DNA of 64,000 nucleotides from Beaufortia kweichowensis (Eukaryota > Chordata > Actinopteri > Cypriniformes > Gastromyzontidae). A model generated the notes under the pieces. It ran no database searches. It saw only the letters and a list, made by a program, of their open reading frames with translations, and was not told where the DNA came from. A program made the translations under genes and the position numbers. This document shows, piece by piece, positions 1 through 10,790 of this stretch (positions within the stretch are counted from its first letter, which is position 1; each line of letters starts with the position of its first letter). The DNA is taken from assembly GCA_019155185.1 (NCBI GenBank), contig CM032809.1, forward strand, positions 1,408,501 to 1,472,500, read 5' to 3'.

Positions 1-959
1 GAGGTGCACTTAAAAAAATAATAACCACTTAAAGTAATCACCACTCAAACATTTAGGCCCAATAAAAAATATGAACACATTTTCTCATGTTTTTATGATT
101 AGAAATATTGCATGTAATCATTAGAGTAATTTGTAGTACGAATTGAAGTAAAACTTCATATAAATATATAATAATTAATCCAAAAAATATAATTCCTCAT
201 CGTGTCGGTGTTTCATTTTCGTTTTATTTGCATCCAAATTTAAATTCATGAAGTTTATTTCGTAACATTTTGTGATTTTACGTTTCTTCAAGTCTCTGCG
301 TGTTTTGTAGGGGCTTGAAAGCTGTAGAGGCAAACCTGAAAAACCTGCAAAGCGCGGAGGTTGCAGCACAGTCAACAATACCCAAGACGGCTAAAACAAT
401 AATAAAAAAACGAAAGAAGTTAATTAAACGTAATTCCCGAATTTGTATTTTATAAAATTATTTAAAATAAAAATAAAATAAATAAACACATTAGGTCTTT
501 AATAAAAATACTGCTAATTTACCTTCTTATATACATACTTTCATATGCTTAGAAACAGAACACAGATAATATCAAACGAAAAAGAATAAGAAACACGATC
601 TGAGTGCACGTTAAGCGTATATTGGTACTAATATATAGGTTATGTAAAGACTATATATTAGCAAACTTATAACCAATTTAATCAGAGTAATTTAAATGTA
701 TCACTATATAGGAGGATCGTAAACAAATGTAAAACAATTTAACGGGTCTAAAACCAGGCCTGAATAACACACGACCAGAATGGTAGAATAGATAAAGAAT
801 AGATAAATCATAAAAACAAACAACAGAAACTAAATTAATAGGCCTCTTCACTTTCCTTCCACGCTCCATGCACTGATTTACTCTCCGGCACAATCCTACA
901 GGCGTAAAGGTAAAAGAACAGACGCTAAAGCCACAAAGTAGGAGACCCAGTTGCCGCAC

Positions 960-1260
960 GGGAGGAATCTTGCTCGCCTGTGAGCGAGTGTGTGTGTATG
1001 TGCGAGTATGAACTCTCCCTGAACCGAGATTTCAGTCGCGCGGTCATAAATCACAAACTCGCCATTTAACAACCATGCGAGAACTCTCTGCCTCTGTCCC
1101 GCTTACCTTCCTCTCTGACGAGCAGCGCGCAGCACGGCGCGAGTTTTTCTCATTCAGCGGCAGAAATCGATCAAACAGCGGTCCAGAGTAAAGCTAAATC
1201 GAGAAGACAACAAAGCCAGAGCGCACTAGCAGGAGTCATAGGACGTATCTGCAGTAATTC
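960..1260 (-). promoter_or_regulatory. GC-rich patch with splice donor, possible hoxa3a 5' noncoding exon
   Basis: This stretch is clearly richer in G+C than its flanks. On the minus strand it contains GGAAG followed by GTAAGC, a good donor, with the exon side ending at 1107. Mammalian HOXA3 is known to have noncoding exons upstream toward HOXA4, so a 5' untranslated exon of hoxa3a is a reasonable guess. No acceptor or transcription start can be fixed from the sequence alone. Confidence 0.25.
1042..1053 (-). promoter_or_regulatory. PBX/HOX composite site candidate
   Basis: The minus strand reads TGATTTATGACC. TGATTTAT plus G/A is the consensus of a PBC cofactor bound with a Hox9/10-type homeodomain. 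A single short motif is weak evidence. A second copy lies at 3345-3355. Confidence 0.3.
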
Positions 1261-3344
1261 CTTCCTTCTTTCTGTTTTGACGTAGATCAGTAAAGCATGC
1301 AGATTACGAAAGTAGTCTCGTGCGCCCTGGAAGCGCTTTCAAACATACACATGATACACACCACTAAATTAAACGTCCGTGTTCTCGGACCTATACTAAA
1401 TGCCACCATGGGCTGCGCTCTAGTGAGGCTTTCTTGTACCACTAACGTGCACAAACTAGCATGTTAACATACTCATGCACACCCCAGTGAACTCCCTCGA
1501 AACAGAGCGTCACAGTAGACAAGGAAAATTATGCAAATGAAGCGCCTTCAGAAGCACGGAACGCCGTTCCACTCCCCTGTGAACATAGTCTTCTGGATAC
1601 ACACAACTTAATCTAATCTAGGACTGTATTCTTATGCTTACAACTTGAATGATATATGATTTATTTGAGATGTTATGTCATAATCATGTAAGTTTAATCA
1701 CACCAACATTGTGTTAAAATAATCAAAACAGAAATCAGAATAAGATCTGCTAATGGGAGAAACTATTTTAAACTTAAAATGTAGAATATTACAACACGTA
1801 ACAACGACAATAAAATATACTTTCTACATACTGTATTTATTTGACAAATAGTAAGTAATAAAATCTTATCCAAGGACTACCATCAATGAAAGTAAAAAAG
1901 GATTTCTCGCTGTGGATAAAAAGATTTAGACGCCAAAAGTAGAAGAAAGGAAAGCCGCAAGATGTACGGGGACGTGAGGTTATATATTAAACCTTTCTGC
2001 ATATGAATGAATTACCAACATCAGCTTGTGTCTTTTCTCGGTCAAACTCGAAGATGTATGTCCTTACGCAGCACGACAACAAACAGACAGATCCCTATTT
2101 TTGTTCGGCCCACGGCATTACAGCTTTCCAAAGTTAAAAAGAGAAGAGCGGGAGACGTGGGTTGGTGAGTGGGATTGTAAACTCCTTGCGTTTGCGTTTT
2201 TTCTCTTTTGACAATTTCAGCATTTTGAACATTTACTCCATTGTTGCCCCCAATCAAATCGATGACTAAGAAACTTCATTCATGGCGCGTAAACTGCTAG
2301 GTGAAAAGTCAATTAAATAATTCTGAATTATTGTTAAAATGTAATTTATATCACTAAAACCTTACTTAAATTAAATTTGTCTAGTGTAAAATATATTAAT
2401 CTATATTAAACAGTCTAAAACTGCCACAAGAAACAGCCTTTTGAGCGCCTATACGAGCGTCTCCTTCATATGACAAATTACACCACAGACAAGTGGAAAG
2501 GAAGAAATTATTAGGCTTCATTTTTTTCTGTATAGCTTAGGTGTGTGTGCTTGAGTGTAGCATGTGTGTAAGCCTTTGAATAATTTGAATGACAGTATAT
2601 AATATATATATAGCAGTACATGGCAGTAATCGCTGTATAATACAATAGAATTAGGGCTCACCTTAAGCAAAACACAGTCTCTGGTAGGCTTAGTGACGAG
2701 ACACAATCATTTATTTGAAGATCTACGACACAAAATGGAAATAAAAATGTTATAAATTGTAATAATTCATAAGCTTTTTGTCTTTTTATAACCATTATAA
2801 GCAAAGTTAATGTAGACAACAATTACAACATCACAATTTCAACTGCACTATAACTGCGTACAAAGTAGTAGAAATGTATTTATAGGCTAAATTTCCTTAC
2901 GACTTTTATTATTTAAAGAGTCTTAGCATGAAACTATTAATAAAATGTTTAATTGTGAATATATTGCTCTCGTAATATATTGTAACTACTGTAACACAAG
3001 TGCAGAATTACATTGCAATAAGTAACTAACTGCAGTAGTGCTTAACTTAAACTTAAATTAAATGCACATATTAAAATCGTTAATTACTTTTCTTGTTCTT
3101 ATTTTGCTAGTAAAAATTATTAGGCGGTGAACAATAACAATTAAAGCAAACGTATATCAATAATGAACATATCTTATTACAATGATAAAAATATTATTGC
3201 TCGTGTGAAAATAAAAATACATCATCAACAGAAATAAAACAATCGAGCAAATGTATCGAGTTATCCTCCATTTTGTTTCTTTCCAAGAGAATTTAGATCG
3301 AATAGTCATTAGGTCTGAAACAGCGGCTGCCCTAAGTCCCCCAG

Positions 3345-3355
3345 CCCATAAATCA
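3345..3355 (-). promoter_or_regulatory. PBX/HOX composite site candidate
   Basis: The minus strand reads TGATTTATGGG, an essentially perfect match to the PBC plus posterior-Hox consensus TGATTTATGG. It lies in a small GC-richer stretch (about 3320-3450) within AT-rich DNA, which suggests a conserved element, but conservation was not tested. Confidence 0.35.
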
Positions 3356-4239
3356 AGACTCGAGCGTCGTGACCTCGGCGTGGCAGTGTGCTTCTGCTTG
3401 ATACTCCTTATATTATATCCTCGTTTCCCATGCGAGCCCCTGTAACAAACTGGCCGCTATTGCTCTGTGGAGTTTTATTTGCTGTCTTCTGATTTATTCT
3501 TCCTGAAAAAAACACTGTTTACACATCCTCTACAACCTAGAGGGCTTTAAAGCCACACACGACTGTTACCGAGCCCACGTGCAATGCAAAGACATTATCA
3601 TTAATCATTAAAAGCAGTCGAAGAAATATTTTAAATAACAAAGAAATATAAGAAATGAAATTAAACAATAACCGTTTTAGAAAAATGCAGACAAATTTCT
3701 TATCAGTTTGAAATGTTTTAGAAACCAAAGGAAAATACATTTACTTTCTCTGTGTTATCCTATTTACTTCATGTTATTATTATTTTAAATTTTACTTAAA
3801 TTATTATTCGCTCTATAATTATTTATTTCATTTAATGCAGGCCAACTAGTACCTGCATGGTGAAAAACATAATTCTTAATTTAAAAATATATCTCTGAAT
3901 TTTTAAAACTAAGGCAGCTCAAACTACTGATAGAATACCGGAAAAACATTAAAATGTAATGTTAATTTTAACTTTAAGTTTTAATGAAAAAAAAAAAGTT
4001 TTGTGAAATAGTATTGTGTTTAAAAACAAAGTAGCGTTGATTGATTATAAATATTATTGATATAAAATGGGATTAATTTGTACTGGTATCTTGCACTTTC
4101 TATGCCCGTTTAGTAAAAAAATGAAAGTTAAAAATACAATATTCTTAAAATTTAGTTTAATTGTAAAGACTAAATGGATGATTTTGATTTCGACTCTCCT
4201 CTGTGTTGAACCGTCAGTCTGCGGTTTCTGACCTTTTCT

Positions 4240-4620
4240 CTGAGCCGCAATAACTCAGTAGTGTAATGAACAATCAGCGGAAATACCTCAAAATAAAATC
4301 CATCCTCACGGTGCGCGGGGCTTTCGGTCTTTTTCTCCACAGAAAAACATATCCGTTCATGACAGCTGTATAACACCATCCGCTAAACGTACCAGAGACT
4401 TTCGTTCTTTTTATTTTTTCTCGCCAGCTCTCCACCAAGTCCACAATGACCCAACCCCACTTTCGTGAAGTAGGATAGCGTAATCAGCACAACAGAGGAC
4501 CGGGGTTCGCACGCCATCCACCCCCTTCATCGTAATATCGCACCCATATTATGCGTTCCACTCACGTGACCCAGTGTCTATTAAAAAAGAAACATTTTTT
4601 GAACCTGTGAATCATTAATA
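4240..4620 (-). promoter_or_regulatory. Hox-like promoter candidate, probably for a hoxa3a upstream exon
   Basis: On the minus strand this region reads GGGTCACGTGAG (E-box CACGTG at 4563-4568), preceded by a T-rich TTTTTTAATAGAC stretch and followed by GC-richer sequence down to about 4300. The same TCACGTGA/GTCACGTG core lies upstream of hoxa4a, hoxa5a, hoxa9a and hoxa11a in this window. No Hox start codon follows within the next kilobase, so any transcript from here would begin with a noncoding exon, most likely of hoxa3a. Confidence 0.3.
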
Positions 4621-4840
4621 GAGGCTGTTGTTTGTTTCCCTTGAGACGGATCACAAAGGGATTAGCATTCGTGGACTGCTTTGCTCGAAATGAAAATGTT
4701 CGTCTTATGTTTTGTCTGCATCACAGATTAGATTAACGTTTTCAGGTGATTGCTTATGAGGAGAGGGTGGTAGTGTAGGAAGTTATTAGAGCGTTTTCTA
4801 TGACACTGTGTTGGGGGAGGGGGTCCTAGACGATGCAAAG

Positions 4841-4985
4841 TCTACATTTACATTTTTACATTTGGCTTTTATCCAAAGCGACTTACAGCACAGTCATTTC
4901 ATCAGTAAGGATTGAACCCATAACCTTGGAGTAGGTCGTAAGCATTTTACATTACATTTAGGCATTTAGCTTTGGCAGTAAGCTA
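4841..4985 (+). repeat. Teleost interspersed repeat (TTTATCCAAAGCGACTTACA family)
   Basis: The segment starts with repeated ACATTTACATTT and contains TTATCCAAAGCGACTTACA, the hallmark of a very common fish repeat. It continues into GATTGAACCCATAACCTTGG, which resembles the tRNA-like body of fish SINE-type repeats. A second start (ACATTACATTTAGGCATTTAGC) at about 4950-4975 suggests a nested or tandem partial copy. Related fragments occur at 37837-37890 (opposite strand) and 48877-48935. Confidence 0.65.
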
Positions 4986-7893
4986 CAGAAAAGACTAAAA
5001 TTTAGACCACACAGCATTAATTGTGTGCTATAGTGTTATTGAAGGAGACGACATGCATGACAGGAGACAGAAAACGATTGGCATTCTGATTTCTTAAAAT
5101 TGATAAGAACTGCTGCAGCCTTTGTCCTCGTCGTTGCCCACGATCTTTACACTACACCAATTTCCTAAAAATGCATTATCTACTTACATTAAACCCCACA
5201 TACGGAATATATCACTAAAACAAATACCTGCAAAGAACTCGTTTGTGCAAGGTGGCCCTCTCTCGGTGAATAAGGTGTATAAGCCAAAAAAGACTGAGAA
5301 TGGAATTCCAGGGTTTTGGTCTCATGAACAGCCCTGAATATTTACAGATAAACATAGTAAATGTGCATTTGTGATGTAACAGTCCTAACAACTATTAAAA
5401 GTTTCATACGTCGTAACGTTTAGTAGAGTTTTTAGGATCTTGTACTTTGTGTTTTCATACAGCAGTGATCTATCATCTCAACAAACAAAAGAAAGGAGAT
5501 CCTTCCGAATAGAGGCCTGCTCTTTACCACCATTTGGTGCTTGTTTACCGGCAGCAGAGTGTTTCGGCTGAAAGCTCATCCAGCGGACGTGGTGAAGCTC
5601 TGCAGATAATTAATCACCTCACTCGGGCAGGACGCTTCTCCCCCTTACACCCATTCTTTGTTCTCTGAAATGCCACAACATTAAGGAGCACAAAGTTTTA
5701 AAATTGAACACGAGTCGATTTATGTTCTCGTTTTAGTTACATCTCGTACAAGGAAATGTTGGATGGAGGAAATCACTGCCAGATTTTATACGCATGACGG
5801 ATAAACAAACGATGTATAAAGTCTTAAGTTTGAGCTCAAGTATTCTGAATTGACTGTGATTTGTGGTTTACCAATCGTTACTCCAATATCAGGTATTTGT
5901 ATCGTTTTAAAAACACTCTAGTCGGACGTGTTTGTATTGCTTACTTTGTATTTAGTTATTTTGTTTTTGTTAAAGTGTATTAACCAGGTTGCGCTATAGA
6001 AACAACACTGGAATTTTGCAACGAGGATCTGCTGAAGCCTTGAGTCCTGTTCATGCTTCTCACACATTTCAGCATGACTCCTGAACTTCTCGCTGACCCA
6101 AGAACCAAGTACACGGCACGACACACCACAAGAAAGCTATTATACAAAGTGAACAGGAAACTACATATCAAGGGGTGAACGCAGTTCCTACTATTTTTTA
6201 AATTAAACAAATACGTCTTGTGACTTTTGAAGTTCTTGTGAAGTTTCATGCTTTTGTTAATCACTGTTCAGTCAACAAAGTGCTGCATTTAAAGACGCTA
6301 ACCGACAACAGGCTGTATTTTCTCTAAATGATTCATGGAGCCTCGCCAGGGGACAGAACAAATCTGTCCACAGTGTTGACATTTGGAGCTCTTAACGCAA
6401 AGCTAAGATTACATACACACACATTCGAAAATAATTCACCTACTTGAATTGACTGTGGCTATGATCAAAGCTAAAAATGATATAGTAACTTTTGATAAGC
6501 TGGTGCATTTTCCTGCCTAAAAGTTGTGCCCATAAATTTGGACAACTTTTATCTGTGATTAACATAAAAACAGAAAATCTTAAATTATGATTCAAAGGGC
6601 CCTGTGTTTTATTTAAAAGAACGGCACTTGTGCTTGCTTTGGATAATAATTATGTTTACTGGTGTCATTATTATGTTTCTGTTTGATTTAAAATGTGTTT
6701 TCCAAAGATCCAGTCGATGACTAAGAGATATATAAATAGCCTTTCCAAACTAAATTCTTTAATGTTAAAGAAATACAGTAGCCAAAGAAATCTATCATTT
6801 ACATTAACTGTTAAAATCAAATAGCCTCGTTCCATATTTCAAGTGATTTACTATACAACCTAATAAATAAAGTGACCTTCTACACTTAACTAACCTCTCC
6901 TTGAAAACTGAAGCTATAAAAGGAAGTTGTTAAATAACCATTATCTTGGTTCACACCAGCTATTAACAACGTTTGTATATAACCTGAGTTTCAGACACCT
7001 GCTGCAGAAAGCCTACATAAATAACTTCATATTAGAAATTTGAAATGGCTCAGATTACTTACTCTCTGGCGCATTTGAAGGTTGACCAGAAAAGGAGCAG
7101 GAGCACGGAAGGTTCTGAGAGGTCTCGATGAGTCGACGTTCAATGGTAAAATGAAAATCCTACCAAACCTCTGTCTATTTCTGATCGGGAGATATCTATT
7201 ATTTAATAAGGTCATGTGGGCTAGTGAATTAAAATTTAAGCACGGTGGATTGAGGGGTGAGGTGGGGGTGTCGTGATGGAAGAGTGAATTTCCTGTCTGC
7301 CTATCTGAATCAATGATGACGGATTGTTAAGATCTCAGTGAGTGCAGTTTAAAGTTTTTGCTAACGAAATATCTTCTTTAACTAATAACGTCAGTCATAC
7401 TGATCTCGATTCACTTTACTAAATCATTTGGTTAACCACTAAGTCAGACCAGATAGTTACAAGCCACACAGGTGTTTTCTATAAAAACAAATGCTGTGAT
7501 TGTATTATGTGATAAATGCGCAGGACGTATTACGTATTCATTTTTCTGAAAATGAATGAATGGATGAATGAAAATGAATGTCGACCTTGCTTTACATGCT
7601 AAAACCATCGATCATTCATATCTAGTGCTTTTGTTTTTGTAACCTTTTTGAGTAGTTCATTTACTAATTTGCTTTGAATTAAAAATTTAGCTTTTAAAGC
7701 GCCCTTTTAAGGACTTTATAGCATATTATTTTTATATTATTATTATCATTGTTAAAAGTTTCCACAAAAGCTACACGAACACAAAATTCTCCCACATGAA
7801 AAACATTCTCCCACTAAATTTTTAAATATACGTGTCATATTCAAGTTCCACTACTGCCCCATGCGTTCGTGGAAAAAAGGACCATGGTCTGGA

Positions 7894-7931
7894 AGGTCCT
7901 GAATATGGCGAGGTCAGAGGTTAAGAGGTCG
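7894..7931 (+). promoter_or_regulatory. Nuclear-receptor half-site array 3' of hoxa4a
   Basis: Four AGGTCA-like half sites lie in direct orientation: AGGTCC (7894), AGGTCA (7911), AGGTTA (7918) and AGGTCG (7926). The last three are spaced by 1 and 2 bases (DR1 then DR2). The array is about 1.4 kb downstream of the hoxa4a stop codon. Retinoic-acid response elements are known 3' of Hox4 paralogues. The classic spacing there is DR5, so binding by retinoic acid receptors is an inference. Confidence 0.35.
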
Positions 7932-8308
7932 TGCACAGTGTTTCAGTTCGATGATTGGATAGCTCATGTGTGTCCTCTGCGTGAACCCACAGTGGTCTTA
8001 CACCACTGTCTACAGTCGCCTTGTGTTTTTCTCCAATTGACTTCTATGTAGAGAAAAGGATTTTTGTTTTTGTTATTTCAATACACATTTAGCATTACAA
8101 CAGAATTACATTTTATTCTGACGTTATTAGGCGTACAATTAACTTGAATTGGTCCCGTAAAAAAGCTTTGTTTGGTTTGAAATTAATTCAATTGTTACTA
8201 TTATCATTTATCTATACTGTCACAATATAAAATATTTTATTGTTAAAGATATTAAGAGAAATAAATATAAGGCCTTTAGCTAATATTAATGAACGCCCAA
8301 AGATATAG

Positions 8309-8522
8309 TACACTCTAAAAAAGGATGTGTTATTTTTTAACACATTTTTTGTGTTATGCTGTTAAACACATAATGTGTCATTTTGTGTTAAATACATAAA
8401 AGGGACAACACATGTTGAGTTGAAAGTAACACAAGTTGAGTTAAAAGTAACACAAAATCTGTGTGTTGTCCCTAACTAGACACATCTTGTGTTATTTTTA
8501 ACACACCTGTTTTTAGAGTGTA
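8309..8522. mobile_element. MITE with CACTCTAAAAA terminal inverted repeats
   Basis: The element is about 212 bp, bounded by CACTCTAAAAAAGGATGTGT on the left and its imperfect inverse (ACACACCTGTTTTTAGAGTG) on the right, with TA on both sides. The interior is full of complementary TGTGTTA/TAACACA words and would fold into a long hairpin. No transposase is encoded, so it is a non-autonomous DNA transposon. The TA flank fits a Tc1/mariner-like target, but the family was not identified. Confidence 0.75.
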
Positions 8523-9373
8523 TGTTAACATTACATTACAGTAACATTTTTGCGTAAAATGTATTTAATTTAAGTAAAGGAATGCTAATATATAACTAGC
8601 GTATCCCCTATTTTACCTGCAAATTCGATACATTTCTGGTTGAAATACAAAGAAGTCACAGGTTTGGTTCGTAAATATGACGTCTTTAAACATTTTAAGA
8701 ACGAACAATTGCCACGACGAAGAATTGGGTTTGTCTTATTTAAACAAAATGTTATGGACAAAGTTAAAAAAAAATGTATTACTTTTGTATACTTTATACC
8801 ACATCCACTTTGGTCCTAAAAATTAGGCTAGAGGGATTATAGGCTACACAATAAATTCATATTTATTATTTCCACTGGGTGCCTACAGTTACTGGCATAC
8901 AGGCTTACTAAAACATCTTGACATCTTTTACCAATATACAAATAACCAAATACACGAATATTCACAGCTTTGATGACGCAAATACAGACACAATACACTA
9001 AAATGAAACTAAGACAAATATGATGACTACCTCACAGAGATTGCTTCTATACTTGTGCCTTCATCTTAAAATGTCAACGGGATTTGTACACGCGTTACTA
9101 GCATTGATGTCCCGGTTAGAGAAAAAGAACGAACGATCTAGTAACCAAGTTAAATTACACACTACTATTGTTCCAATACGAAAAACAACTAGCTATACAG
9201 GAAAGGTATGCGTTTTCCAGCTCAAATAAGTGTGAAGGAAGAGGCTGGGGAGGCGAAATGAGGGCGCCTCATCGTACATGGAATAAAAAGTAACCCTGTG
9301 AAGTTCCGATCCTAATACTAATATGTATTCTTCTTTTTTGTTCAGGTCCCTTTGTGCCAACGTGCTTCTGGCA

Positions 9374-10591
9374 CTATAGGTTCGAGGAACACGGCGTAGG
9401 AAGTAGCGTTTGCTGCTGCTGACTGGCGTCCGTTTTCACGTGATGGTTGGAGGACGTAGAGCTCGAGGAACGGATCTTTGTATTGGGAAGCTTGTGGTCT
9501 TTCTTCCACTTCATGCGGCGGTTCTGAAACCAGATTTTCACTTGGCGCTCAGACAGACACATAGTGTGCGCGATCTCCACTCGTCGACGTCGAGTCAGAT
9601 ATCGGTTAAAGTGGAACTCTTTCTCAAGCTCAAGAGCCTGCTGGCGCGTGTAGGCGGTGCGAGACCTCTTGGGCACTCCTCCAGAGTAGCTGGCGGTCAC
9701 TAAACACACAAACACATAACCAGCCAGGTGTTAGTGACATTCTCCTTTATTTGTGAGATGTCGTCAGATCATTAGGTACACTCATGAAATATTTAAAGAA
9801 CAATAAAATGACTAAGTGCATGGCACGGTGGACATTCGTCGTTGTCCGAAGACAGCAGCATTCCTTTCAGACGCAGCACTGATGTAAATAATTTGGTTGC
9901 CTTCTGCAAAGCGTATGGGAAAATTAGCTAAAATGGTTGGTGCGAACTGTGGTCACCAATAAAGTATCTTTTTTTGGGTCATACAAATCCATGGCAAATG
10001 GCCGGGCGGATCTTCAAGAGAAATAATATTTGCGAGAACTCCTAATCACCGGGACTTCATCTCGGGGGCAGTAAATCGTCTAAATGAGCAATTACTACTG
10101 GCTCTGTTCTTTACATGCCTTCCGACGAACGCCCTCCACAGGGCTCCTACAGCTTTTATTGCCCATGCAGATTACTTACCGGTATTAACATGGACTTTTT
10201 TCATCCAGGGATACACCACCGGCTCCTTACCCTTCTGGGCGCCCGGGAGAGCCTCTGACACAAGGCTACAGTCCTTGTTTTCAGTTGAACCAACACAGCT
10301 CTCTGTACCGAGGTGGGGTCCGTGATTCTGCGGAACGGATTGAGGTTGCGCGTGGTGACGGTCTGTGAAATCGTTGAGTCCGTTGGTTGACACATTACCG
10401 TAATCATAGCTCGGCTCCTGGTAGTTTGATCGCGGGAATGATGCCTCCTCGTGATGGGGGAAGCCCGAGTCTTTCGGCCGCTCATAATAATCAGAGGGCA
10501 CGGGCATGTATCCGTTCTGCTGGTATTCCTCGCAGGGCGGGAAAGAAGGTTCGATGTAATTTGAATTGATCAAGTAGGAACTCATGATCAT
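9374..10591 (-). CDS. hoxa4a: Homeobox protein Hox-A4a
   Basis: This is an Antp-class transcription factor of paralogue group 4, acting in the nucleus in hindbrain and trunk patterning. Exon 1 runs 10591-10180 and exon 2 runs 9699-9374. The donor is G|GTAAGT, the acceptor is TTTAG, and the 480-bp intron is phase 1. The product is 245 residues. It starts MIMSSYLINSNYIEP, the conserved Hox4 N-terminus, so the ATG at 10591 is chosen; 10585 is an alternative. The PBX-binding YPWM is at residues 127-130. The homeodomain is at 147-206, with the recognition helix KIWFQNRRMKWKK. After it comes the Hox4-specific KLPNTK, then a serine-rich tail. It is shorter than mammalian HOXA4 (about 320 residues), lacking the long proline- and glycine-rich stretches. 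An AATAAA signal on the coding strand lies at 8862-8867. Confidence 0.97.
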
Positions 10592-10790
10592 TAATTTGTA
10601 AAGTGCAACAATTCTAATTTTTATCGTGCTGTCGTTTTTCTGATCTCTCCAAAACCCACCTACTCCCCTGTCAAATGTACAAAGTTGGCTGGTCACGTGA
10701 GGAATGCGACCAATCAGCGCCTCCTGTGGGCATCGTGTAAACAAGCACCAATAGCAGGTCAGGCATCAGGACAACGAAAATTTGATCGGG
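10592..10790 (-). promoter_or_regulatory. hoxa4a promoter region
   Basis: Upstream of the start codon the minus strand carries, in order of transcription, a CTATTGG and a TGATTGGTCGC (two inverted CCAAT boxes) and then TCACGTGACC, with CACGTG at 10694-10699. The mammalian Hoxb4 promoter is known to use NF-Y (CCAAT) and USF (CACGTG) sites, so the same arrangement here supports a conserved Hox4 promoter. A TGTTTACACG forkhead-like word is also present. Confidence 0.55.

Larger units (their letters stand above)
1..9373. other. hoxa3a-hoxa4a intergenic spacer
   Basis: No homeobox or other convincing coding exon was found here. The spacer is mostly AT-rich. hoxa3a, expected next in order, must lie off the left edge. 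Features inside that can be named are listed separately: two PBX/HOX-type sites, a GC-rich patch with a splice donor, a CACGTG promoter-like region, a teleost interspersed repeat, a nuclear-receptor half-site array and a MITE. A further minus-strand splice donor-like sequence (AGA then GTAAGTAAT) sits at 7063/7062. The short open frames in this stretch show no recognisable family and are treated as chance. Confidence 0.6.
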
